In this document: positions 25,540 through 34,274 of the stretch, one piece after another
Layout: the number at the start of each line of letters is the position of its first letter
How positions within the stretch are numbered: position 1 is the first letter of the stretch
NCBI GenBank assembly: GCA_963558565.1
Contig: CAUWGX010000014.1
Location: forward strand, 1 to 44,438
Length of the DNA stretch: 44,438 nucleotides
Direction of reading: 5' to 3'
Source of the DNA: Atopostipes sp963558565
GTDB lineage: Bacteria; Bacillota; Bacilli; Lactobacillales; Carnobacteriaceae_A
The notes under the pieces: model-generated
Told to the model about the DNA's origin: nothing
The model's input: only the letters and a program-made list of their open reading frames with translations
The model's database searches: none
Translations under genes and position numbers: made by a program

Positions 25540-26733
25540 ATGAAATTATCAAAAAGGATTCAGCAGGTTGAACAATCAGCGACACTAGCTGCCTCGCAAA
25601 AGGCGCGCGATTTAAAAGCGCAAGGAGCAGATGTTATCTCATTGACGATTGGAGAATCAGATTTTAATACACCCGATTACATTACAAACGCTGCTTCAGA
25701 AGCCGTTTTAAATCATTTAGGCAATCATTACACACCAACAAACGGTCTTCCTGAATTAAGGCAAGCGATTGTCGATGCGCATCAACGTTTAGACGATGTA
25801 AGTTATGATATTGACGAAGTGTTTGTAGGTTCAGGCGCTAAAAATGTACTCTTTGATGTTTTCCAAGTATTGGTGGATCCAGGCGATGAAGTGATCTTGC
25901 CTGTCCCATACTGGGTAAGCTTTTCAGAGCAAATTAAAATGGCTGAAGGGGTACCCGTATATGTGAATGGGAATCCGGATAAATTATATAAGATTTCTGT
26001 GGAAGATTTAGAAGAAGCTTATACGGAAAATACAGTGGCTTTATTGATTAACTCACCTTCAAATCCTACCGGTGCAACGTATACAAAAGAAGAAATGACA
26101 GCGATCGGTAACTGGGCAGTTGAAAATGATGTAGTGATCATCGCCGATGAGATTTATTCGCGTCTTGTTTATAACGGAACATCAGCAAATTCTTTTGCTT
26201 CTCTGTCACCAGCGATTAAAGAACAAACAATAATTATCAATGGTATTTCAAAAGCCTATGCGATGACTGGTTGGCGGATTGGGTATGCTTTAGGCAACCA
26301 AGAAGTCATCGCCGCGCTAACAAAGCACGCTTCGCAATCGACAGGAAACCCAACGGGGATTAGTCAATATGCAGCGATGACAGCTTACAATGATGAGACT
26401 GATGAAGTGGAAAAGATGCGTCAATCATTTGAAAAACGCTTAAACAAAGCCTTTGACTTAATTACGTCCGTGCCCGGATTTAAGCTTTCAGATAAACCTC
26501 GTGGCGCTTTTTACTTATTCCCAGACGTGAGCGAAGCAGCGAAAATGACGGGATTTGATTCAGTGGATGACTTTAACTTGGCATTAATTGAAGAAGCTCA
26601 TGTCGTGACGGTTGTTGGTTCTAGTTTTGGTGTTCCTGAATGTTTACGTTTTTCTTATGCGGTGGATGAAGCCACTTTTGCAGAAGGTATTCAACGTATA
26701 AAAGATTTTATTGAAGAAAAGAAACAAGCATAG
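25540..26733 (+). CDS. Class I aminotransferase, aspartate type
   Basis: A 397-residue PLP-dependent fold type I aminotransferase of the I-gamma group. The Schiff-base lysine is K238 in ISKAYAMTGWRIGYA, NSPSNPTGA carries the conserved Asn, DEIYSR the Asp-Tyr pair and CLRFSYA the substrate-carboxylate arginine. ATG at 25540 has TGGAGTGAT just upstream and gives the usual N-terminus (LSKRIQQVEQSAT); the in-frame ATG at 25507 lacks a good site. Family members use aspartate, aromatic amino acids or related donors, and substrate range cannot be set from sequence. Confidence 0.9.
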   Translation: MKLSKRIQQVEQSATLAASQKARDLKAQGADVISLTIGESDFNTPDYITNAASEAVLNHLGNHYTPTNGLPELRQAIVDAHQRLDDVSYDIDEVFVGSGAKNVLFDVFQVLVDPGDEVILPVPYWVSFSEQIKMAEGVPVYVNGNPDKLYKISVEDLEEAYTENTVALLINSPSNPTGATYTKEEMTAIGNWAVENDVVIIADEIYSRLVYNGTSANSFASLSPAIKEQTIIINGISKAYAMTGWRIGYALGNQEVIAALTKHASQSTGNPTGISQYAAMTAYNDETDEVEKMRQSFEKRLNKAFDLITSVPGFKLSDKPRGAFYLFPDVSEAAKMTGFDSVDDFNLALIEEAHVVTVVGSSFGVPECLRFSYAVDEATFAEGIQRIKDFIEEKKQA

Positions 26734-26752
26734 CAGCAAAATATCTGAAGAT

Positions 26753-26799
26753 AAAAAAATCCTAGAGTTCATCATGAAAATGAAACTCTAGGGTTTTTT
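26753..26799. terminator. Bidirectional terminator, aminotransferase / KdgT-like
   Basis: AAATCCTAGAGTT faces AACTCTAGGGTTTTTT, with A/T runs on both sides between converging genes. Confidence 0.8.
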
Positions 26800-26800
26800 G

Positions 26801-27739
26801 TTATTCATCTGTACGTTTTGCTATACGTCCAATAATCATTGGGATACCAATCGAAGTAATAATTGAAGCCAGTAAAATTTGTGAATTGGCTTGCGTCACA
26901 TATTCAGCGACTTCAGGGAAACTTTCTGCAATCGTGGGTGGAACAATGGTTGAAACTCCTGCGACTACCATCATGACCAATCCTGAAGTTCCTTCATAGC
27001 CAAGTGCTTTCGTATCTACAAAATAAAGGACACTCATAATAACCACTGTAATTAGTGTTAATAGTAAGCCTGAAACACCGGATTGAAGAGCTTTAATAAA
27101 GTTCATGGATTGTCCTAAGTTCCAACCAAGGAAAGGGAGGATAGCTCCTACACTAGGACTAAATAATTCTTCAATATCCCGATCAATATTTCCTAGAGCA
27201 AAACCAAGTAGTAAAGGGAATAGAGCAGAGAAAATAGGCATCCAATCGATTCCGCCAATTTCACCGCCAGAAGCATAAATACTATAAATAAGAACAGGAA
27301 TAATCGGTAAAGTGATCGCAGTTGAAAAACCAACAATCGCAGTATCTTTTTTATAACCATAAGATTCAAGTACTGAAACTTGAACCGCCGGATTCACACT
27401 GAACATGACTGTTAAAAAGGCAATACCTGAAATTCCCCAGATTCCTTCAGCACCAAATAAATATAAAAAACCAAAAGATAATACCGTAGCAACGACAACT
27501 TTAACCAGAAGTAATGTCCCTTGGTGCTTCAATAGTTCTTTTAATTTGTCAATCTCGATTCTTGTTCCAATTGCAAAAGATAACATTCCGGAAATATAAG
27601 AAGTGCCAGCACCAGAAAGTAACCCTTCTGTAATCCCGCCGATTTTAAATAAGTCCGGCCAAAAGGTATGGATAATCATACTCAAAATCATGGGGACTAA
27701 AAATGACCCCGCAGGAATTTTATTTATTTTCTTTAACAT
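26801..27739 (-). CDS. KdgT-like 2-keto-3-deoxygluconate permease
   Basis: A 312-residue membrane protein with about ten hydrophobic segments, matching the KdgT family in length and blocks: IPAGSFLVPMILS, GTSYISGMLSFAIG and SVNPAVQVSVLESYG. Family members carry 2-keto-3-deoxygluconate with protons, but no kdgK, kdgA or uronate gene lies in this window, so the substrate is an extrapolation. It is transcribed alone toward the shared terminator. A GAAAGGAC ribosome site precedes ATG. Confidence 0.72.
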   Translation of the reverse strand: MLKKINKIPAGSFLVPMILSMIIHTFWPDLFKIGGITEGLLSGAGTSYISGMLSFAIGTRIEIDKLKELLKHQGTLLLVKVVVATVLSFGFLYLFGAEGIWGISGIAFLTVMFSVNPAVQVSVLESYGYKKDTAIVGFSTAITLPIIPVLIYSIYASGGEIGGIDWMPIFSALFPLLLGFALGNIDRDIEELFSPSVGAILPFLGWNLGQSMNFIKALQSGVSGLLLTLITVVIMSVLYFVDTKALGYEGTSGLVMMVVAGVSTIVPPTIAESFPEVAEYVTQANSQILLASIITSIGIPMIIGRIAKRTDE

Positions 27740-28005
27740 TTCTCATTGTCCTTTCTTCAACAATATATTTTCTCTAGTATACTGCTTAAAGACCAGAGTA
27801 GACAGTTTTTTGGCTTATAATGCAGAAGAAATAAAGAAAGGGTTTTAAGAAAACGAATTCGAAAATCAGTAAGTAGTTCTTTCTTTTTATCAACAAATAA
27901 ATGTAAATGGACGAATTATTTCCTCTGTCTCTTATTTCTTGGTATTCTACAAGCATATATAATAAGTGCTGTTGATTTATTAGAGATAAGGAGGATAAGA
28001 AAAAA

Positions 28006-28041
28006 GTGATGCTTTATATTTTTAATGTGTTTTTTATTTAA
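28006..28041 (+). CDS. Possible leader peptide upstream of the DUF4153-like gene
   Basis: A strong AAGGAGG site (27988-27994) is followed by GTG-ATG (28006-28011) and then MLYIFNVFFI before TAA at 28039-28041. A 10-residue hydrophobic peptide ends 21 bases before the start of the membrane-protein gene. It may couple translation or act as an attenuator. It could also be a chance site. The rest of 27740-28061 shows no gene. Confidence 0.35.
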   Translation: MMLYIFNVFFI

Positions 28042-28061
28042 AAAGAGAGGACTGATTTATA

Positions 28062-29828
28062 ATGATGAAACGATTGAGTTCAGAAAGTTTAATCAATCAG
28101 TTTAAAAGTATTGTGTTACGTTTTCCCTTAGCCTTGTTGTTTATCCTTTTTTTAACCATTTGGGAATTATATACGATTGAAACAAGCAATTTTTTTGGAG
28201 CGATCGAGATTGTTTTAACGACGGGCATTTTATTGTCTATAGCGAGTCAATTACTCTATGAGCGTTTTTTTAGAAATGAAGGTAAAGGTTATTGGCGTTG
28301 GCTTTTATATGTTGGCGTTGTCGTTTTCAGTGCTTTATATTATAACTATTTCATCCGAAGTTTATCTTCAATAGATGGTGCTTGGTCTTTTTATTCTATA
28401 CCAGGGATTCGCGGCATGATTGTTTATTTTGTAGCGAGCATTTTGTTGATTTGGATTCCTAGCCTTAAGAGTCAAATGAAATTCTCAAGTAGTTTCTTAG
28501 CTGTTTTTAAAGGCTGGTTTGCTAGTTTATTTTTCGCTGTTGTCTTATACTTTGGTATTATTGCTACTTTATTATTATTTGAAATGTTATTTTTCAGTCT
28601 TGAAGTGAACTGGTTTAGTTATGTGACGATCTTGGTTTATAATTTATTTTTACCGACGATCTTTTTGACTTTTATTCCTGATTATCAAGTCGAAACGCCA
28701 AAAGAAGCAGGGGTTAAATCAGCAGCTGAAGCGACACAAATGCCTAAGTTTCTACATCATTTAATTACTTACATTTTAATCCCAGTGATGGCGATTTATA
28801 CAATCTTACTTGTCATGTATATTTTAACCAACTTATCCAATGCCTTTTTTGAGGAAAATTTATTAGAGCCCCTTCTACTCACTTATGCGATTAATGGTTG
28901 GATTTTATTAATTTTAGCGGATCCGCTTGAAAATAAGTTAGCTCAATGGTTTCGAAAGATTTTTCCGTTCTTACTTCTTTTTGTTATTGTTTTTCAAATG
29001 ATTGCTACTTATAAGCAAATTCAAGCAGTAGGAGTCACCCATGGCCGTTATTTTATCTTATTCTTCGGGGTAGGGACGATTATTAGTGCACTTTGGTATA
29101 TATTGAAAGAACCACGTTTATTACTCCTTCCTATCGTGGCGCTTATTGGTGGAGTCATTGCATTAGTCCCACCAATAGATGCTGTGGGTCTTTCTGTCCG
29201 TAGTCAAGTGGATCGGATAGAGACACTTTTAGAAGAAAATAATCTATTAGTCAATGGCGAAGAAATTTCGCAAAATCCAGAAGTTTCTAAAAATGATCAA
29301 GAAAAAATCCAGGAATCGATTCGCTATTTAAGAAGAATTAGTGCTTTAAATCAATTAACTTGGTTGGATGAAGCGAATTATAATCGAGTGGATAAATTAT
29401 TCGGTTTTGAACCCGATTCTCCCTATGAGTATTTCTTTCCTTCTGACGATACGGTTTCATATAATGTTCGTTTAATGGAACAAGAGACCCTCAGTTTGCC
29501 AGTGACTCATTATGATTTTATGTTGGAGCTTACGTTAGATAATAATGATAGAACGGCGACAGAAGTAGCCATGATCGATGAACAAATGCACAATATTCTT
29601 TTTGATTTAGAAGATGGTTTCGTGATTACCATCCAAAATGACGAGACCAAAGAAGAGGAAACCATCGATTTTAGTTATATTTTAGAAATGTTTGAAGAAG
29701 ATGATGAACTGCCTTTGGCACAACTGCTTTTTGTAGAAGATAGCGAAAGTTATACTGCTACGCTCGTCGTTAAGTATCTACAGGTATATGATGAAGAAGT
29801 CATGATTGAGTTTCTCGTGTTTTTCTAA
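28062..29828 (+). CDS. Large membrane protein, DUF4153-like
   Basis: A 588-residue polytopic protein. About eleven or twelve hydrophobic segments lie in residues 15-385, then about 200 residues are mostly polar and acidic (EETIDFSYILEMFEED), probably outside the membrane. The arrangement resembles the DUF4153 family, whose function is unknown. It has a near-perfect ribosome site (AAGAGAGGA) and is followed by a bidirectional terminator. It seems to stand alone apart from the small leader ORF in front. Confidence 0.65.
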   Translation: MMKRLSSESLINQFKSIVLRFPLALLFILFLTIWELYTIETSNFFGAIEIVLTTGILLSIASQLLYERFFRNEGKGYWRWLLYVGVVVFSALYYNYFIRSLSSIDGAWSFYSIPGIRGMIVYFVASILLIWIPSLKSQMKFSSSFLAVFKGWFASLFFAVVLYFGIIATLLLFEMLFFSLEVNWFSYVTILVYNLFLPTIFLTFIPDYQVETPKEAGVKSAAEATQMPKFLHHLITYILIPVMAIYTILLVMYILTNLSNAFFEENLLEPLLLTYAINGWILLILADPLENKLAQWFRKIFPFLLLFVIVFQMIATYKQIQAVGVTHGRYFILFFGVGTIISALWYILKEPRLLLLPIVALIGGVIALVPPIDAVGLSVRSQVDRIETLLEENNLLVNGEEISQNPEVSKNDQEKIQESIRYLRRISALNQLTWLDEANYNRVDKLFGFEPDSPYEYFFPSDDTVSYNVRLMEQETLSLPVTHYDFMLELTLDNNDRTATEVAMIDEQMHNILFDLEDGFVITIQNDETKEEETIDFSYILEMFEEDDELPLAQLLFVEDSESYTATLVVKYLQVYDEEVMIEFLVFF

Positions 29829-29840
29829 ATAGAATAAATA

Positions 29841-29880
29841 AAACGGAGTCAACACTTTTTAAGTGCTGCTCCGTTTTTTA
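29841..29880. terminator. Bidirectional terminator, DUF4153-like / NYN genes
   Basis: AAAACGGAG faces CTCCGTTTT, followed by T, with an inner CACTT/AAGTG stem; it lies between converging genes. Confidence 0.85.
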
Positions 29881-29882
29881 AA

Positions 29883-30755
29883 TTATTTTGTACGAACAAA
29901 GAGTTGCTTTGTTTTTCCATCTGTTGAAATTGAGCGATGTTCGATCTCAAAATCATCTAAAGATTGTACAAAATCGAGTAATTTTTTATGTCCGTAATTT
30001 CGAACGTCGAAATCTGGAAAACGTTTCGAAAGATGGTTCCCAAGATTCGCTAACGAAATCCAACTATCATCGTCCGAATTTTCTAAAATAATGGTTTTTA
30101 ACGCGCGACGAATGGTCGCCAGTTTTGTTTGCGGTTCTGGTTTAGCAGTATTCGATGTTTTCTTCGATTGATTTTTCTTATTTTTCTTCGAATAATTATA
30201 TCGTTTTCTGCTCGATCCATTATTTTTCTTCGTTTCTTTGGGATTAATGTTAAAGTCAGGTTCTTTTGCTTTCGTATTTGCAGGCTCAATTTCTTCTTCC
30301 TCATCTTCTGCTTCAATACTTTGAAAAAGAATATCTAAGTATTTAAAACTATTACAAGCTGAAATAAAAGCTCCTGGGGTTTTACTTTCGCCCATTCCAA
30401 TAACATTCATTCCTGATTCTCGAAGACGTGAAGCTAAACGTGTAAAATCACTATCTGATGAAACAAGAATAAAGCCATCCACATTTCCTGCGTAAAGAAT
30501 ATCCATTGCATCAATAATCATTGCACTATCGGAAGAATTCTTTCCGTCTGTATAACTGTATTGTTGGATGGGTGTAATGGAATTAGCTAAAAGAACATCT
30601 TTCCACCCGTTATTTCGTGTACTGGTCCAATCACCGTAAATACGACGGTAGGTCGTAATACCGTAATTTGAAGCTTCATCGAAAATAATATTTATATACT
30701 TTGGAGACACATTCTCTGCATCCACTAGTACGGCATATTGTTGTTCTGTACTCAC
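29883..30755 (-). CDS. NYN nuclease-like protein with C-terminal LOTUS-like domain
   Basis: A 290-residue protein. The N-terminal NYN/PIN-like domain (about residues 1-150) shows the acidic residues of the fold: LVDAENV, SSDSAMIIDAMD and VSSDSDFTRLA. A lysine/arginine-rich linker (about 180-215, KKNNGSSRKRYNYSKK) follows, then a C-terminal OST-HTH/LOTUS-like domain (about 220-290, LATIRRALKTIIL and RNYGHKKLLDFVQ). Such proteins probably cleave or bind RNA. The frame is open to 30809, but the GTG at 30755 has AGAGGTGAT five bases upstream, so I take GTG as the start. Confidence 0.75.
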   Translation of the reverse strand: MSTEQQYAVLVDAENVSPKYINIIFDEASNYGITTYRRIYGDWTSTRNNGWKDVLLANSITPIQQYSYTDGKNSSDSAMIIDAMDILYAGNVDGFILVSSDSDFTRLASRLRESGMNVIGMGESKTPGAFISACNSFKYLDILFQSIEAEDEEEEIEPANTKAKEPDFNINPKETKKNNGSSRKRYNYSKKNKKNQSKKTSNTAKPEPQTKLATIRRALKTIILENSDDDSWISLANLGNHLSKRFPDFDVRNYGHKKLLDFVQSLDDFEIEHRSISTDGKTKQLFVRTK

Positions 30756-30923
30756 TGAATAATCACCTCTTTCCTTCATAAAATTAATTAAATTTCGTAA
30801 TGAAATCAATCTTACGAATTATAACATAAATCATAATTCAATGTCTAAAAGCCTTTTATTCACCTGTTTGCTATGTTTTTTATAAGAAACTCTGGCAGTT
30901 TAAATAAGAGTTTTATAAAAAAC

Positions 30924-30987
30924 TTCTAATTCGAGATAAAAGTCTTGACTTCGAACTAAAAAGTATATATAATCTCTAATTAGAGAT
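30924..30987 (+). promoter_or_regulatory. Nitroreductase promoter with MhqR-like boxes
   Basis: TTGACT (30945-30950) and TATAAT (30968-30973) with a 17-base spacer. A perfect 16-bp palindrome ATCTCTAATTAGAGAT (30972-30987) overlaps the -10 end and the start site. A related half-palindrome TTCTAATTCGAGAT (30924-30937) lies upstream of the -35. The pattern resembles the published operator of the MarR-family quinone sensor MhqR (ATCTcgaatTCGAGAT type). The regulator gene is not in this window. Confidence 0.65.
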
Positions 30988-31025
30988 AATTTTTATAAAT
31001 ACAAACTATTAAAGGAGATTTTTTC

Positions 31026-31625
31026 ATGTCAGCATTTTTAGATTTATTAGAAGATCGTCGTACAATTTACGCAGTAGGTAAAAACAGTGAACACTCAAAA
31101 GAAGAAATTGAAAACACAATCCGTAAAGTAGTTCAACAAGTACCTTCTGCATTTAACAGTCAAACTTCACGTGTTGTTGTATTATTTGATGACGCAAACA
31201 CTAAATTCTGGGACCATATTTATGATGTACAAAAAGATGTACTTGAAGGGGAAGTATGGGACATGATGTCTGGTGTTATGATGGGCGCTAAAGAAGGAAT
31301 CGGTACGGTTCTATTCTTTGAAGACCTCGATGCAGTAGAAAAAATGCCTGCACAAGGTGTCCGTCAAGAAGCATACAAACAAAACAACAATGCAAATGTT
31401 CAATACGCTGTTTGGTTAGCTCTACGTGAAATGGACTTAGGCGGAAGCTTGCAACACTTCAACGTTGGTTATGAACATGGTTTCGATAAAGCAACAAAAG
31501 AAATGTTCAACTTACCAGCTTCTTACGAAATGCTTGCACAAATGCCATTCGGTTCAATTGAACAAGAAGCTGACGAAAAAGACCACATTGATACAGACGT
31601 TCAAGTGAAAGTTTTTGAAAACTAA
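31026..31625 (+). CDS. Nitroreductase family protein (MhqN/HBN1-like)
   Basis: A 199-residue FMN-dependent nitroreductase of the HBN1-like group: RRTIYAVGKNSEHS at the N-terminus binds FMN, VPSAFNSQTSRVVVLF follows, and the C-terminal GSLQHFNVGYEHGF and MPFGSIEQEA match the group. Members reduce quinones, nitroaromatics or similar stress compounds with NAD(P)H. The promoter carries boxes of the MhqR type, so induction by quinone-like electrophiles is a reasonable inference. The codon use (many GAA, CAA and AAC) suggests high expression. RBS AAAGGAG precedes ATG by eight bases. Confidence 0.88.
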   Translation: MSAFLDLLEDRRTIYAVGKNSEHSKEEIENTIRKVVQQVPSAFNSQTSRVVVLFDDANTKFWDHIYDVQKDVLEGEVWDMMSGVMMGAKEGIGTVLFFEDLDAVEKMPAQGVRQEAYKQNNNANVQYAVWLALREMDLGGSLQHFNVGYEHGFDKATKEMFNLPASYEMLAQMPFGSIEQEADEKDHIDTDVQVKVFEN

Positions 31626-31655
31626 AAATAATCACTTATTAAAATAAATCAACAT

Positions 31656-31699
31656 AAAAAGCAGACAGGAATGATCTTTTAATTTCTGTCTGCTTTTTT
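31656..31699. terminator. Bidirectional terminator, nitroreductase / bioY
   Basis: AAAAAGCAGACAGGAAT faces ATTTCTGTCTGCTTTTTT with one mismatch, between converging genes. Confidence 0.85.
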
Positions 31700-31720
31700 A
31701 TTGGATAGAAGATGAAAAAA

Positions 31721-32275
31721 TCAAATGGTCGATATCTTTCGATGAAGGATAGGGTAGAGTCGTTTGGCTAAAGTTATTGCGAGCGTTAACTTGATAATAT
31801 CCCCTGGAATGAAAGGAATAAATCCTGCGAATAAAATCCCCATAAAACTTAATTGACTCTCTAAATAAATATTTAATATGAAAGTCATATAAGTCAGACC
31901 AATACCGTAAGTAACGACGGTATTGATGAGTCCAGCAATGGCTAAGTTTCGTACGTTAAACCTCGAATGCTTGTTTAAGTATTTTGCTTGTAGATAAGTT
32001 GCGGGAATAAAAGCAAGCGCGAAACCAAAAGAAGGTAGTAAAAAAGCTTGTAAACCACCCGTAAAGTTTGAAAAAATAGGAAAACCAATGAGCCCTAATA
32101 CTAAATAAAGAAGGGTGGCCATCACCGCATTCTTTGGCGTTAGCAAGTAACCAATCACGAACACCGCTAAAGTCTGTAAAGTAATTGGCACGGGACCAAT
32201 TGGGAGAGCAAGTTGCGAACAAATAATTAGAATCCCGATCATAATAGCGATCAAAGTCATGTCTTTTGTCTTCAT
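31721..32275 (-). CDS. bioY: Biotin transporter BioY
   Basis: A 184-residue substrate-specific S component of an ECF transporter, with six membrane segments. PIGPVPITLQTLAVF and GLIGFPIFSNFTGG are the BioY signatures, in the loops that bind biotin. Members work with the general EcfA-A'-T module, which is not in this window. The start has CAGGAGC as ribosome site. The gene is monocistronic and convergent with the nitroreductase gene. Confidence 0.88.
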   Translation of the reverse strand: MKTKDMTLIAIMIGILIICSQLALPIGPVPITLQTLAVFVIGYLLTPKNAVMATLLYLVLGLIGFPIFSNFTGGLQAFLLPSFGFALAFIPATYLQAKYLNKHSRFNVRNLAIAGLINTVVTYGIGLTYMTFILNIYLESQLSFMGILFAGFIPFIPGDIIKLTLAITLAKRLYPILHRKISTI

Positions 32276-32371
32276 TTAAAAGCTCCTGTTTCAATATGAT
32301 AATTCCATTATACAGGAGGATGAGATAAATAGAAAAAAATTCTATAAAAGAGAAAAAAGGCTCTATCTTTT

Positions 32372-32399
32372 TTGCTATCTCAGAGTATCATAGTACAAT
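32372..32399 (+). promoter_or_regulatory. Candidate promoter of the YeiH-family gene
   Basis: TTGCTA (32372-32377) and TACAAT (32394-32399) with a 16-base spacer, 28 bases before the start. Confidence 0.4.
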
Positions 32400-32427
32400 G
32401 GAGAAGATAGGGGAGGATTAATTAACA

Positions 32428-33471
32428 ATGAATCAAACAAAGAAAGAACAATTACCAAAATGGCAGTGGTTGCCGGGAATCGGCTTTGCATTTTTGATCG
32501 CAAGCATTGCGAAAATGATCGAAAATATTTTACCAGTATCTTTTATTGGTGCATCTGTTATTGCCATCTTTTTAGGAATACTTATTAATTATTTTTATCC
32601 AGTAGAAGATACCCCATTAAGCAGTGGGATTCAGTTCGCGTCAAAACGGATACTAAAATTTGCGATTATTTTATTAGGTGCGAGTTTAAATATTGCGACG
32701 ATTTTAGAAGTAGGTAAGATTTCGTTAATCGTTATGATCTTCACGCTGCTTGCTGCTTTTGGAGGCGGTTATTTATTAGGTAAAGCTTTTGGTCTTGATT
32801 GGCGCTTGTCGAGTTTAATCTCATCGGGGACGGGGGTTTGTGGTGGCTCTGCCATTGCTGCAGTATCGCCTGTTATTGATGCCGAAGATCACCAAATTAC
32901 TTACGCGATGTCTAGTACTTTCATTTTTGATATGTTTATGATTATCTTGTTTCCGTTAATGGGGCAAGGTCTTCATCTGTCGGATATGTCTTATGGTCTT
33001 TGGACGGGGACGGCTGTGAATGATACTAGTAGTGTAGTCGCCGCAGGCTATGCCTTCAGCGAGGCAGCTGGAGATTTTGCAACGATGGTGAAACTTACCC
33101 GAACTTTATCGATCATTCCAATCGTTATCGTATTTACGTTGATTCAAATGCGTCTCAATCGTAAACGAGCGGGCGTTGCACGAGATGGTCGAGTAAATAT
33201 GAATCTTAAAGATGTTTTTCCATGGTTTATTTTAGGGTTTTTAGCGCTTGCTTTAATCAACAGTTTAGGATTTATTCCAGCAGCAGGTGCACAACTCTTA
33301 AAAGATATTAGTAAATTCTTAATGGTCGTAGCTCTAGCAGCTATTGGCTTAAAAACAGACCTTGGTAAAATGAAACAATCCGGACTCAAACCCATGCTCC
33401 ATAGCTTTATTATTTCAGTCCTAGTGATTGTTGTATCCTTAGGCGTTCAATATGTATTAGGACTTATATAA
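32428..33471 (+). CDS. YeiH/UPF0324 family membrane protein
   Basis: A 347-residue membrane protein of UPF0324 (YeiH), annotated in some members as putative sulfate exporter. Around ten hydrophobic segments are visible, with the conserved SSGTGVCGGSAIAAVSP in the middle and NDTSSVVAAGY, GLKTDL later. Transported substrate is not proven for the family. GGGGAGGA precedes the start; the hairpin at 33487-33531 follows. Confidence 0.8.
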   Translation: MNQTKKEQLPKWQWLPGIGFAFLIASIAKMIENILPVSFIGASVIAIFLGILINYFYPVEDTPLSSGIQFASKRILKFAIILLGASLNIATILEVGKISLIVMIFTLLAAFGGGYLLGKAFGLDWRLSSLISSGTGVCGGSAIAAVSPVIDAEDHQITYAMSSTFIFDMFMIILFPLMGQGLHLSDMSYGLWTGTAVNDTSSVVAAGYAFSEAAGDFATMVKLTRTLSIIPIVIVFTLIQMRLNRKRAGVARDGRVNMNLKDVFPWFILGFLALALINSLGFIPAAGAQLLKDISKFLMVVALAAIGLKTDLGKMKQSGLKPMLHSFIISVLVIVVSLGVQYVLGLI

Positions 33472-33486
33472 AATTTGAACATCTAT

Positions 33487-33531
33487 AAAACCTCTATGGT
33501 TGGATAAAACCCAACTTTAGAGGTATTTTTA
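33487..33531 (+). terminator. Terminator after the YeiH-family gene
   Basis: ACCTCTA and TAGAGGT form the stem with an inner GTTGG/CCAAC helix, followed by A then five T. Confidence 0.75.
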
Positions 33532-33589
33532 TTTAATTATTGATGTGGTAGAGTAAACAATAAATAATTCATTAAGAGGAAGAAATAAC

Positions 33590-34273
33590 ATGAAAATTTT
33601 AATTGTTGAAGATGATGTAGTCATTGCAAAGGCTTTAAAGAAGGAATTAGAAAAACATGAATACGAAGCGACTTTAGTGGAGGATTTTGCACAAGTGATG
33701 GAGGTCTTCCAAAGCTTAAAACCTCATTTAGTATTAATTGATATTAACCTCCCTTACCACAATGGTTATTATTGGTGTAGTCAAATTCGCTCGCATTCTA
33801 GTGTGCCAATGATCTTTATTTCCTCACTAACCGATAAAATGGATCAGATGATGGCGATGCAAATGGGTGGCGACGATTATATTCCTAAGCCTATCGATTT
33901 ACAATTAACGGTAGCCAAAGTTCAAGCTTTATTACGACGCACTTATGATTTTGTAATTCCTCAAAATAACGAACACACCTTTTACAATATCCATTTAAAT
34001 ATTGAAAAAGCAGAAATCAATTATAAAAATCAGACCCTCTCATTAACCTTTACCGAACTTCAAATTATGACTTGCTTGTTTAAAAATGGCGAAGAATTTT
34101 CCTCGCGAGAAGAAATATTGGATGCTTGTTGGCAGAATGATCAGTTTATTGATGACAATACATTAGCAGTTAATATTTCTCGCTTACGTAAAAAATTGAA
34201 GACACTAGGACTGGCGCAATTAATCGAAACCAAGAAAAAGGTTGGTTATCGTTTAACTAATAAGGTGGGATAG
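33590..34273 (+). CDS. BceR-like response regulator
   Basis: A 227-residue OmpR/PhoB-type regulator. The receiver domain has the phospho-acceptor D51 (LVLIDINLP), the acidic pocket E7-D8-D9 and the lysine in YIPKPID. The winged helix (about 130-227) includes SREEILDACW and VNISRLRKKL, features of BceR/BraR proteins that control genes for exporting or destroying peptide antibiotics. It is followed by the kinase gene after one base. The matching BceA ATPase is only a remnant (35188-35362). Confidence 0.85.
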   Translation: MKILIVEDDVVIAKALKKELEKHEYEATLVEDFAQVMEVFQSLKPHLVLIDINLPYHNGYYWCSQIRSHSSVPMIFISSLTDKMDQMMAMQMGGDDYIPKPIDLQLTVAKVQALLRRTYDFVIPQNNEHTFYNIHLNIEKAEINYKNQTLSLTFTELQIMTCLFKNGEEFSSREEILDACWQNDQFIDDNTLAVNISRLRKKLKTLGLAQLIETKKKVGYRLTNKVG

Positions 34274-34274
34274 A

